In this document: piece after piece, positions 1 to 6,238 of the stretch
Position numbering within the stretch: position 1 is the stretch's first letter
Layout of the letters: every line of letters starts with the position of its first letter
Virus record (IMG/VR): IMGVR_UViG_3300038701_001546
Span: 1-33,597 of that record
Length of the DNA: 33,597 bases
Strand: one strand, 5' to 3'
Source: a virus
Program-made: the position numbers and the translations under genes
The notes under the pieces: generated by a model
Told to the model about the DNA's origin: nothing
The model's input: only the letters and a program-made list of their open reading frames with translations
Databases searched by the model: none

Positions 1-1
1 G

Positions 2-742
2 ACAGGCACACTTAGCCGGCGAACCGTGAATAACTACATCACCCATCTGAGCGCAGTATGGTATCACCTGACCGGCGAGGAGCGGATCTACACTGGCATC
101 AACCCGTTCAAGTCGATACGGAAGCTCAAGATCGAGTCAGCGCCCCCGAAGGATCGGCCGTGGGCTGACGTGGAAGCGGTCGTCGAGGAGGCCGCGCTTC
201 ATGGGTCCAATATCCACAAGGCGTTCGTGCTTACCCACCTATTCGGGATTCGGAAGGTCGAGATGCTGCGCGTGCGACACAGCGACATCGACTGGAAGAG
301 GCGAACGATCACCTTCCACAAAACGAAACCGCGGAAGAAGACCTACACCGTCCACATGCCCCCCGAGGCGGTCGAAGCACTGATGAAGTATCGACAGCCG
401 GGTGACGCCTACTTCGTCAAACCAGAGAGCGCTGCGTGGCCGGAAGACGTTGAATACCGCTGGCACTTCCGCACGGCATGGCAGACCGTGTTCCGCAGTC
501 TCAACGCGAAGCGCGAAGCAGCCAGCATCCCCAAGGTCGAGCCGTTCAGTCCACACCAGTTGCGCCACACCCTCATCACACGATTGGTCTCGCTTGGCTG
601 GCCGCTGCAAGACGTAGCCGCGTTTGTGGATCAGGACGAAGTGACAGTGACGGCCAAGTACGGCCGGCAGGGTCCGGACCTACGGCGAGAGACGCTGCGA
701 GTCAACACAAGGGATACCCGCGATGCTGCTGATAGACGTTGA
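2..742 (+). CDS. int: Tyrosine recombinase (phage integrase), 5' end outside window
   Basis: Site-specific recombinase expected to integrate and excise the phage chromosome. The frame stays open to the window edge. The residues before the GTG at 26 continue a typical core-binding domain, so that GTG is probably internal. Counting from it, the catalytic domain shows Arg76 with Glu79 (GIRKVE), the beta-hairpin lysine region HKTKPRKK (98-105), the HQLRH box (177-181) and the nucleophile Tyr212 in AKYGRQ. The position normally His or Trp between the HxxR box and the tyrosine (LGHxS) appears to be Gln203 in VDQDE, which is unusual. The gene overlaps the next one by 20 bp. Family assignment is firm; the attachment site was not identified. 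Confidence 0.93.
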   Translation, partial: TGTLSRRTVNNYITHLSAVWYHLTGEERIYTGINPFKSIRKLKIESAPPKDRPWADVEAVVEEAALHGSNIHKAFVLTHLFGIRKVEMLRVRHSDIDWKRRTITFHKTKPRKKTYTVHMPPEAVEALMKYRQPGDAYFVKPESAAWPEDVEYRWHFRTAWQTVFRSLNAKREAASIPKVEPFSPHQLRHTLITRLVSLGWPLQDVAAFVDQDEVTVTAKYGRQGPDLRRETLRVNTRDTRDAADRR

Positions 743-932
743 ACAGAAGGTGCATCAGGCTGTGAATATGGCGCTTGAGCGGAGCTATCGACCTGCCACC
801 ATGTTTGAATCGGCAATACAATTCATTCGTGGGGATCGGTGCTGGTGGGTCAAACGAATCTCATGCCCTGCGGATGAGTTTCGCTCTGCCTGCAAGGAGT
901 TAGGTGTCCTCGGAAGGTATATCTCCGAGTAA
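723..932 (+). CDS. Hypothetical protein next to integrase
   Basis: A 69-residue protein of unknown function starting inside the integrase 3' end, with AAGGGA a few bases upstream of its ATG. The overlap suggests translation coupled to the integrase. It is mixed charged/hydrophobic with a Trp-Trp pair near residue 42 and no signal peptide or membrane segment. Position after int could suit an excisionase or directionality factor, but no HTH is visible, so no function is assigned. Confidence 0.5.
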   Translation: MLLIDVEQKVHQAVNMALERSYRPATMFESAIQFIRGDRCWWVKRISCPADEFRSACKELGVLGRYISE

Positions 933-982
933 GACCGCCCACATCGCGCGCGACTTCTCGATGTCTTCGGCGGTCGGGATTG

Positions 983-1150
983 ATGGTTGAGAATTTCGCA
1001 CCACCCATGATGATACTTCCGCGTCGTGGCCCGTTGAAAGCATGCACTCTGCCTTGCCATAAATGCGAGATCAGGGGCACGTCAAACCCTCAGACGCCGC
1101 TCGCACCCTGTGCTCCATGTAAACTTCTAGAGCTTATCAGTTTTATTTGA
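983..1150 (+). CDS. Small cysteine-rich protein, possible zinc binder
   Basis: A 55-residue ORF in the gap between the int module and the lipoprotein. It has Cys21, Cys25, Cys28 and then Cys43-x2-Cys46, a spacing that would suit one zinc site. The ribosome site is weak (GGGA just before TTG-ATG). A shorter form could start at the ATG pair at 1007. It runs convergent to the lipoprotein gene. Coding status rests only on the cysteine pattern and an open frame. Confidence 0.35.
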   Translation: MVENFAPPMMILPRRGPLKACTLPCHKCEIRGTSNPQTPLAPCAPCKLLELISFI

Positions 1151-1189
1151 CAGAGTAGCAGGCAGCAGAGATTTCGTCAACAGTTTCGC

Positions 1190-1531
1190 TCAGTTTCCGG
1201 AACCCGGCCAGTCCCATTGCTGGAACGGGTCGAGAAGCCTGACCTCCCGATTCTCGAACTCGGCGCGGTCGTCGCCTCTCGAATCCAGATACTCAACGAC
1301 GATACGATACGTTCCCGGCGAGAGGAACGATTCGGAAACTGACTCGCCAGGGGCGAGGGTGCCATTCGTTATCGTTGTCCCCGGCAACAAGATCGAGTTG
1401 CCTTCATCGTTCGTCCCGAACTTCGCAAGTCCCACCGACGTAATTGTCTCGTCGTCGGAAGCATTGGTAACTGTGATGCTGCATCCCGCGAGCAGCAGCA
1501 TCGCGAAACCTATGGCTAGATGAATCTTCAC
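1190..1531 (-). CDS. Putative lipoprotein, possible lysogenic conversion protein
   Basis: A 113-residue protein with a short hydrophobic signal and lipobox LLLAGC, giving Cys16 as the expected lipidated residue after signal peptidase II cleavage. The mature part is Thr/Ser-rich then beta-like, with GTYRIVVEYLD near the centre. It starts with GTG overlapping the stop of the repressor gene (GTGA), so the two should be co-transcribed and co-translated in the lysogen. Phage lipoproteins expressed beside a repressor often modify the host envelope or block superinfection. That role here is inference from position; no family was recognised. Confidence 0.75.
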   Translation of the reverse strand: MKIHLAIGFAMLLLAGCSITVTNASDDETITSVGLAKFGTNDEGNSILLPGTTITNGTLAPGESVSESFLSPGTYRIVVEYLDSRGDDRAEFENREVRLLDPFQQWDWPGSGN

Positions 1532-1965
1532 TGCTGAATTTTCCTCTTCATTTCGGCCTCGTAGCCTTTTGCGTGTGTCGCAACGAAGTCGCGCAGTCGT
1601 TGCGCGACCATTTCATTCGACGCAGAGCTTTCCGCCAAGTCGGCAATGATGCGTAGATCCGAAGCAAGGATAGAACGTATCTCTTTGCCTCTCGGCTTCG
1701 ACGGCGAAGCACCATGCTCAAGGTACCCGTTGTCCATCAACCAGTCGGACAGCTTCTTGAGCGTGTCGCTCCCAAGGTATCCCTTCGACAGGAATTGGTG
1801 TAGCCGGTCAGACGAGATGCCTGTGTCTTGAGAGATTTTCGGGAGCAATTTCGCGTCACCTGCTCGCGACGTGCAGAGCCGGACGTGCTCTTTCCATGAG
1901 ATTTGGTCATTCATAGTGAACGCATGATGCTTCACAAATCCGCGAACTGCAATAGCTTGTGTCAT
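1528..1965 (-). CDS. cI-like repressor with N-terminal helix-turn-helix
   Basis: A 145-residue protein. Residues about 40-75 (KISQDTGISSDRLHQFLSKG then TLKKLSDWL) fit a lambda-repressor/Xre-type HTH: helix, GIS turn, recognition helix, then TLxKLxxWL. The C-terminal half is helical and charged, with no LexA-type protease motif visible. It is divergent from the early operon, the classic repressor position, and is followed by the lipoprotein in a 4-bp overlap. GAGGAA lies almost against the ATG, so initiation may be poor or partly leader-independent; an in-frame ATG at 1914 is an alternative. The HTH is confident, the repressor role is inferred from layout. Confidence 0.7.
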   Translation of the reverse strand: MTQAIAVRGFVKHHAFTMNDQISWKEHVRLCTSRAGDAKLLPKISQDTGISSDRLHQFLSKGYLGSDTLKKLSDWLMDNGYLEHGASPSKPRGKEIRSILASDLRIIADLAESSASNEMVAQRLRDFVATHAKGYEAEMKRKIQQ

Positions 1966-1996
1966 TTCCTCGTGTCCTCGTGATGATGCTTCGATA

Positions 1997-2025
1997 TTTA
2001 TACTTGACTTCCTGACGAATCATCA
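1997..2025 (-). promoter_or_regulatory. Leftward sigma70-type promoter for repressor and lipoprotein
   Basis: On the minus strand a TATAAA -10 (1997-2002) sits 17 bp from a weaker TGATGA -35 (2020-2025), about 30 bp upstream of the repressor ATG. It overlaps the rightward promoter, so the two should exclude each other, as expected for a lysogeny switch. Confidence 0.5.
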
Positions 2026-2032
2026 GTAATCT
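2004..2032 (+). promoter_or_regulatory. Rightward early sigma70 promoter
   Basis: TTGACT (2004-2009) and TAATCT (2027-2032) are separated by exactly 17 bp. They lie upstream of the excisionase-like HTH gene that opens the rightward early operon. The -35 abuts the leftward -10, giving face-to-face overlapping promoters. Confidence 0.6.
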
Positions 2033-2068
2033 CTACCTATCGAAACGAACCACGAGGAATACCGACTA

Positions 2069-2089
2069 ATGAGAGATTCTATTCGATGA
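2069..2089 (+). CDS. Possible six-codon leader ORF
   Basis: ATG at 2069 is preceded by GAGGA at 2054-2058 and encodes MRDSIR, stopping at a TGA that overlaps the ATG of the HTH gene at 2086. Translation of this mini-ORF could couple initiation of the first early gene. The alternative is that GAGAG at 2071-2075 is the ribosome site for 2086 and the mini-ORF is chance. Confidence 0.2.
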   Translation: MRDSIR

Positions 2090-2286
2090 GTGTTCAGCAA
2101 CCTCTGACGATCCAAGAAGTCGCTGAGTTTTTCAGAGTCGGCGAGGACAAGATTCGGGAGTGGATGGCATTCGAAGACGACGCCCTTCCGAGTTTTCGAT
2201 CAGGACATCGCACTCTCCGCTTCGATAAGGAGGCTGTAGAGGCATGGTGGAAGCGGCGCTCGGGTGCTCAGGGTGTGGCGCGATGA
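2086..2286 (+). CDS. Excisionase/MerR-like HTH DNA-binding protein
   Basis: A 66-residue protein with a winged-HTH of the excisionase/AlpA (HTH_17) type: LTIQEVAEFFRVGEDKIREW (residues 7-26) followed by FRSGHRTLRFDKEAVEAWW (about 37-55). The final W-W after the beta wing is typical of the family. As first gene after the rightward promoter it could be an excisionase assisting the integrase or a Cro-like early regulator. It ends in a 4-bp overlap with the next gene. Confidence 0.75.
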   Translation: MSVQQPLTIQEVAEFFRVGEDKIREWMAFEDDALPSFRSGHRTLRFDKEAVEAWWKRRSGAQGVAR

Positions 2287-2486
2287 GGATTGAGATCGAG
2301 ATCATTGGGGCAACCTTGAGTACATCCGAAGTTGCAGATTTCGTCGAGCGCATTCGCCAAGAGACCGGCGGGATCTTCGCGGGCTACAGGGTATGCCCCG
2401 AGAGTAGCGGTAGCTTCGTGGGGCGACTTGCAGGTAATCCGGTTCAGGTGGTCGAAGCGTCCCCCGATGATCGGCTTTCGTTATGA
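2283..2486 (+). CDS. Hypothetical early protein
   Basis: A 67-residue protein of unknown function. The ATG at 2283 is chosen because it overlaps the preceding stop (ATGA), the pattern used throughout this operon. An alternating N-terminus (MRIEIEIIGATL) is followed by an amphipathic helix (SEVADFVERIRQE), suggesting a small alpha/beta fold. The 3' end overlaps the next gene by 4 bp. Confidence 0.6.
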   Translation: MRIEIEIIGATLSTSEVADFVERIRQETGGIFAGYRVCPESSGSFVGRLAGNPVQVVEASPDDRLSL

Positions 2487-2749
2487 CCACGCGCGAAGTC
2501 TGCCAAGAACTCGATTGCACCGAGCGACACGTCTACAACCTTCGCTCGCGCACCTACCCCAAGGGGCATGCGAAAGCCGGCCGTCCAGTGCTAGGTAATC
2601 CGGTTCGAGCCGGCCGCGGCTACTGCTTCGACAAGCTCGCCGTCCTCGAATACAAGGCGTGGCTCATCGCCGGCAAACCTCTCGACACCAGGAAATCAGA
2701 CAAGCGCGACGAGCGCATGGGGCGTGCGCTCCAACGCGCTTCCGCTTAA
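2483..2749 (+). CDS. Small HTH-like DNA-binding protein
   Basis: An 88-residue basic protein. Its N-terminus MTTREVCQELDCTERHVYNL reads as a compact helix-turn-helix (helix, C-T-E-R turn, recognition helix with RHVYNLRSR), followed by a Gly-rich basic stretch and a second helix. It is a probable early regulator or a nucleoid-type binder. It starts in an ATGA overlap and is separated from the next gene by 21 bp carrying AGAGGAGA. Confidence 0.6.
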   Translation: MTTREVCQELDCTERHVYNLRSRTYPKGHAKAGRPVLGNPVRAGRGYCFDKLAVLEYKAWLIAGKPLDTRKSDKRDERMGRALQRASA

Positions 2750-2770
2750 CCAATCAGAGGAGACCTGATT

Positions 2771-2938
2771 ATGTTTTTGACTGTGCTTGCGCATGTGGCC
2801 GCGCTCTTGGCTGCGTTCGCCCTCGGGTGGATCGTTTGCGGCGTCTTGAAGGACTGGAAGTGGAACCAGTTGTGCACCGAGCAGCGGCACGAGTTTTGGG
2901 AACAGCAGGTTGCGGCCCAGCGCGGGGGCGTCAACTGA
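2771..2938 (+). CDS. Small single-span membrane protein
   Basis: A 55-residue protein with one clear hydrophobic segment (residues about 2-27, VLAHVAALLAAFALGWIVCG) followed by a charged, Trp/Gln-rich tail (LKDWKWNQLC). GAGGAG precedes the ATG at good spacing. The stop overlaps the next start (TGATG). Topology is probably N-out, C-in by the positive-inside rule. Function unknown; early phage membrane peptides sometimes affect host division or superinfection, but nothing here shows that. Confidence 0.65.
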   Translation: MFLTVLAHVAALLAAFALGWIVCGVLKDWKWNQLCTEQRHEFWEQQVAAQRGGVN

Positions 2939-3132
2939 TGCAACGCCACATCTTCGAGGTTCGTATCGAACTCCCACAAGACGGCGACGGGCGCATGCAG
3001 GTGATGCGCGTGCTCTCGGGGCTTCGCCAGTTGCGAAACAAACTCGATCAGAAGGACCGACTGTTGCCACTCGCCATCACTCAGGGCGACTCCATCGTCG
3101 CAACCGCTGGCGTCCGAACCGTCGATGATTGA
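2938..3132 (+). CDS. Hypothetical early protein
   Basis: A 64-residue protein beginning MQRHIFEVRIELPQDGDGRM. The start at 2938 overlaps the previous stop in TGATG. A beta-strand pair and a helix (VMRVLSGLRQLRNKL) are apparent, then a strand-rich end. It overlaps slightly with the upstream region of the SMC-like ATPase gene. No family recognised. Confidence 0.6.
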   Translation: MQRHIFEVRIELPQDGDGRMQVMRVLSGLRQLRNKLDQKDRLLPLAITQGDSIVATAGVRTVDD

Positions 3133-3151
3133 GCAATCAAGGAGAACCAAA

Positions 3152-4471
3152 GTGGGCGTAACAATCAACTCATTGCAAATCGAAAATACCAAGCGCGTGA
3201 AGGCGTTTGCGCTGGAACCCGGCCCGACAGGTCTGACCGTCATCGGCGGAAAGAACGGCAACGGCAAGACGAGTGTGCTCGACGGTATCGCATGGGTCAT
3301 TGGTGGCAACAAGTTCAAGCCGAGCAACGCGCAACGCGATGGGTCGATGAACCCACCGAACCTGAAAGTCACCCTCAGCAACGGCATCATCGTCGAGCGC
3401 AAGGGCAAAAACTCAACACTCATTGTGACCGACCCCACGGGTAAGCGACACGGACAAGCCCTGCTTGACAGCCTCATTGGGCCTTTCGCCGTAGACCTTC
3501 CCAAGTTTACGAATGAGAACGACAAGGGCAAGGCTCAAATCCTCCTCCAAATTCTCGGCATCGGCGACGAGTTGCGAAAGCTCGACCAGGACGAGGAACG
3601 AATCTACAACGAGCGCCATGCCATCGGGCAACAGCGCGACAAGAAGGCCAAGCACGCCGAGGAACTCCCCGAGTACCCCGATGCGCCTGACGAGCCGGTG
3701 AGCGCGTCCGCTCTCATCAAGCAACAGCAGTCCATCCTTGCGAAGAATGGCGAGAACGCTCGCCACCGCGATAACAAGGAGCAGTTACAGAAGAGTCTGG
3801 ACGGTTGCCGCGCCCAGATTCTTGACCTTGAAGCAAAGCTCACATCGCTCCGTGAGCAAGAATCCGTCATCGTTCGTGACCTTGCCACGGCCGAGAAGAC
3901 TGTCGAGCAACTCGAAGACGAGAGCACAGCCGAGATAGAGAAGAACCTCGAAGACATCGAAGCTATCAACGCGCACGTCGCCGCGAACCAGCAGAAGGCT
4001 AGAGCACAGGACGAGGCGGCGGAGTACTCCGCGCAGTACATCGCGCTCTCCGAAGAACTCGAAGCGACTCGCAAGGCGAAGATCGACCTGCTCAACGGTG
4101 CGGACTTACCGCTCCCTGAACTCTCCGTGACGGACGGCGTGATCACCTATCGCGATCAGCCGTGGGACTGCATGAGCGGGGCCGAGCAATTGATTGTCGC
4201 GACAGCCATCGTCCGCTGCCTCAACCCCGAGTGCGGATTCGTCCTGATGGACAAGTTAGAGCAGTTCGACACCGACACGCTCGCCAGCTTCGACGAATGG
4301 CTCAAGAAGGAGGGGCTGCAATCCATCGCTACGCGGGTCAGTACGGGCGAGGAATGCACGATCATCATCGAAGACGGTCTGCCGGCCGGACAGACGTATG
4401 TTGAAACCACCATGCCCGTGGAAGCCTCCGAGCCGGCCGACACGGACAACCCGTATGGAGAGTGGAAATGA
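3152..4471 (+). CDS. SMC/RecF/SbcC-like ATPase with central coiled coil
   Basis: A 439-residue ATPase of the AAA_23/SbcC-RecF type, expected to act in phage recombination or DNA end processing. Walker A is GGKNGNGKTS (residues 32-41). A long Lys/Glu/Gln-rich coiled coil spans about 140-310. An ABC signature-like MSGAEQ lies near 340, and Walker B is FVLMDKLEQFD near 362-372. The usual DE pair is DK, with a downstream Glu in LEQ, a variation worth noting. GTG at 3152 is preferred because AAGGAG lies 8 bp upstream; an ATG at 3125 has no such site. The next gene, a Sak4-like ATPase, overlaps by 4 bp, so the two probably work in one recombination pathway. Confidence 0.85.
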   Translation: MGVTINSLQIENTKRVKAFALEPGPTGLTVIGGKNGNGKTSVLDGIAWVIGGNKFKPSNAQRDGSMNPPNLKVTLSNGIIVERKGKNSTLIVTDPTGKRHGQALLDSLIGPFAVDLPKFTNENDKGKAQILLQILGIGDELRKLDQDEERIYNERHAIGQQRDKKAKHAEELPEYPDAPDEPVSASALIKQQQSILAKNGENARHRDNKEQLQKSLDGCRAQILDLEAKLTSLREQESVIVRDLATAEKTVEQLEDESTAEIEKNLEDIEAINAHVAANQQKARAQDEAAEYSAQYIALSEELEATRKAKIDLLNGADLPLPELSVTDGVITYRDQPWDCMSGAEQLIVATAIVRCLNPECGFVLMDKLEQFDTDTLASFDEWLKKEGLQSIATRVSTGEECTIIIEDGLPAGQTYVETTMPVEASEPADTDNPYGEWK

Positions 4472-5490
4472 CCTTACCGATTCAGACAGGAAGGATCGCC
4501 AGCGCGCAACGCTGCGTGATTCACGGCGAGGGAGGCGTCGGCAAGTCCGAACTCGCCTCGCTGATACCGGGGGCGGTGTTCCTCGACGTTGAGGGTAGCA
4601 CGGGCGACATGGACGTTGCTCGTCTTCCCAAGCCGACGAGTTGGACGGGGTTTATGCAGATCCTCTCCGAGTTCTGCAAAGACCCGCAGGGCCACACGTC
4701 GCTCATCGTCGATACGGCCGACTGGGCCGAAGCACTGCTGATTCCGCAACTGTGCGCGCAGCACGGCTTCGACGCGCTTGGCGGTCAGAATGACTTCGGG
4801 CACAGTTTCAATCTGCTCGAAACCGAGTGGTGCAAGTTCCTCGACTCGCTTACGGCTATCGCGGAGCGCGGCGTTCACGTCGTATTGCTCTGCCATACCC
4901 AAGTCAAGAAGCGTGAAGTTCCCGATGACTTCGGCGCGTTCGACAAGTGGGTACTCAAGATGGAGAAGAAGACATCCGCGAAGACCATCGAGTGGGCGCG
5001 TGAAATCCTCTTCCTTCACTTCAAGGTGCTCGTTGTCGAAGACGGCAAGACGAAGCAGAAGAAGGGACAGGGCGGCGAACGGTTCATCTACGCATCGAAA
5101 CACCCCTGCTGGGACGCCAAGACGCGGTGCGGCCTGCCCGACGAGATGCTGTTCAAGAGAGGTGTCCTTCCCGAGCCGCTTGCCACGCTGTTCCTGCCGA
5201 TGGGTGTCCCGGCCACGCCCTCGCCGCCGAAGCCGGCTGAGCAGCCGCCGACCGCGCCCGTGCAGACCGAGACCGGCCGCGAGCAAATGCCTCACCACCA
5301 GCAGGTCGCTGACCTGATGAAACAGGACGGCATCGAGTTCGCGGATTTGATGGCCGCAATCGCCGAGCAGGGGCACTTCCCCCCCGATACCCCGTTCGAG
5401 AACCTTCCCGCGGACTACGTGGCGAAGGCGTTGATACCTAACTGGCCGAAGGTGGTCAAAAGCATCAAGGAAAAGCAGCATGCAGCATGA
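4468..5490 (+). CDS. Sak4-like RecA-fold ATPase (AAA_24 family)
   Basis: A 340-residue phage nucleotide-binding protein resembling the Sak4/AAA_24 family of single-domain RecA/Rad51-like recombinases, which promote strand annealing with a partner ssDNA-binding protein. Walker A is GEGGVGKS (20-27); Walker B is SLIVDTADW near 77-85, and VVLLCHTQVKK follows as the sensor region. A Pro-rich linker (about 250-270) leads to a helical C-terminal domain. The start at 4468 overlaps the SMC-like gene stop (ATGA). The DUF669-like gene follows with an 11-bp overlap, the common partnership of these recombinases. Confidence 0.82.
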   Translation: MTLPIQTGRIASAQRCVIHGEGGVGKSELASLIPGAVFLDVEGSTGDMDVARLPKPTSWTGFMQILSEFCKDPQGHTSLIVDTADWAEALLIPQLCAQHGFDALGGQNDFGHSFNLLETEWCKFLDSLTAIAERGVHVVLLCHTQVKKREVPDDFGAFDKWVLKMEKKTSAKTIEWAREILFLHFKVLVVEDGKTKQKKGQGGERFIYASKHPCWDAKTRCGLPDEMLFKRGVLPEPLATLFLPMGVPATPSPPKPAEQPPTAPVQTETGREQMPHHQQVADLMKQDGIEFADLMAAIAEQGHFPPDTPFENLPADYVAKALIPNWPKVVKSIKEKQHAA

Positions 5491-6010
5491 GGGAAGAGCA
5501 CTGGATTGGGACCAACCTGTCGGTGGAGAGGATATGGAGGGCGGTACTTACACGCTTTTGCCCGAGGGCGAATATCCATTCACAGTCAAGATGTTCGAGC
5601 AGGGATACCACCAACCAAGTGAAGGAGGGAAGATCGGCGAGTGCAAGAAGGCAATGATTACGCTCACAGTCGATGGTGGCGAACACGGACAGGCAGACAT
5701 CAAGGTCGATTTCTTCCTCTGGTCAACAGTTGAGTGGAAGATCCATCAGTTCTTCCGGAGTATCGGCGACAGGAAGCACGGTGAAAAGGGTACGCCCAAC
5801 TGGAAAGCGGTGTTCAGAAAGACTGGGTGGTGCAAGGTTAAACATCGGCAAGGAACCAACAAGCACTCAGACAAGAAGTTCAACGAGGTCGATTACTTCA
5901 TCTACCCCGAGGACGCCCCCAGTGGTGCACAGACGCCCTCGCCCCCTCCGCAGGCTCCCGCGCCGCAGACCGCCGAGGACGCTGCACCGTGGAAACAGTG
6001 GGGTTCGTGA
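5480..6010 (+). CDS. DUF669-like single-stranded DNA-binding protein
   Basis: A 176-residue protein matching the DUF669 pattern: LPEGEYPFTVKMFEQG near 27-42, a CKKAMITLTV strand near 55, EWKIHQFFRSIG (85-96) and NWKAVFRKTGWCKV (105-118). A Pro/Ala/Gln-rich disordered tail ends in acidic and aromatic residues (EDAAPWKQW), like the protein-docking tip of SSBs. DUF669 genes sit beside Sak4 or RecT-type recombinases and are thought to coat ssDNA. The UGA stop at 6008 is followed by an in-frame open stretch to 6238. Confidence 0.8.
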   Translation: MQHEGRALDWDQPVGGEDMEGGTYTLLPEGEYPFTVKMFEQGYHQPSEGGKIGECKKAMITLTVDGGEHGQADIKVDFFLWSTVEWKIHQFFRSIGDRKHGEKGTPNWKAVFRKTGWCKVKHRQGTNKHSDKKFNEVDYFIYPEDAPSGAQTPSPPPQAPAPQTAEDAAPWKQWGS

Positions 6011-6238
6011 TCGCTGGACTGGCTGAACCTGTTCGAGTGGATTCAGACCGTTACGCCCGACCGTCTTCCTGATCCGCCGTGGCGGCTGAACCCAAACGAA
6101 CAGGTCATCGATAACGTCAAGTTTCTCTCGCTGCTTCAATCAGAGGCAGCGAATCCCAACCCGAAGGGCACCCGCGCCAAGTACGGCCGGCTGCATCACG
6201 ACCTACGCACTGTCTGTCGACTCGTCGAGGGAATATGA
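6007..6238 (+). pseudogene. Small protein gene with disrupted or non-canonical start
   Basis: After the DUF669 stop the same frame is open for 75 codons with protein-like content (LDWLNLFEWIQTVTP, LPDPPWRLNPNEQVIDNVKF, GTRAKYGRLHHDL) and ends at a TGA overlapping the helicase ATG. It has no ATG, GTG or TTG start. The overlapping GTG at 6007 is in another frame and stops after 21 codons. Removing the single C at 6012 would create an ATG in a TGATG overlap feeding this frame. Options are a one-base insertion or sequencing error, a CTG start at 6014, or readthrough of the DUF669 UGA. The protein family is unknown. Confidence 0.55.

Larger units (their letters stand above)
1967..2058. repeat. Three copies of octamer TCCTCGTG/CACGAGGA flanking the divergent promoters
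   Basis: TCCTCGTG occurs twice in tandem at 1967-1974 and 1975-1982 and once inverted as CACGAGGA at 2051-2058. The inner copies bracket the overlapping leftward and rightward promoters. The outermost copies also supply Shine-Dalgarno GAGGA to the transcripts on each side. They are candidate operators for the cI-like repressor. The motif also makes sense as two ribosome sites, so an operator role is only inferred. Confidence 0.4.

Noticed and set aside
850-1080. Minus-strand ORF in the gap after the integrase module
   Set aside because: No ribosome site, no family resemblance, and the plus-strand cysteine-rich ORF in the same place is more protein-like.
1147-1175. TTGACA at 1147 as a promoter
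   Set aside because: The hexamer at the right distance (GATTTC) is a poor -10 and no gene follows on the plus strand.
1-1190. Phage attachment core near the integrase
   Set aside because: No direct repeat partner or tRNA 3' end could be identified inside the window, so no att site is claimed.
4474-5481. Long minus-strand frame of 335 codons opposite the Sak4-like gene
   Set aside because: It mirrors a strongly recognisable gene in GC-rich DNA and has no family features or ribosome site.
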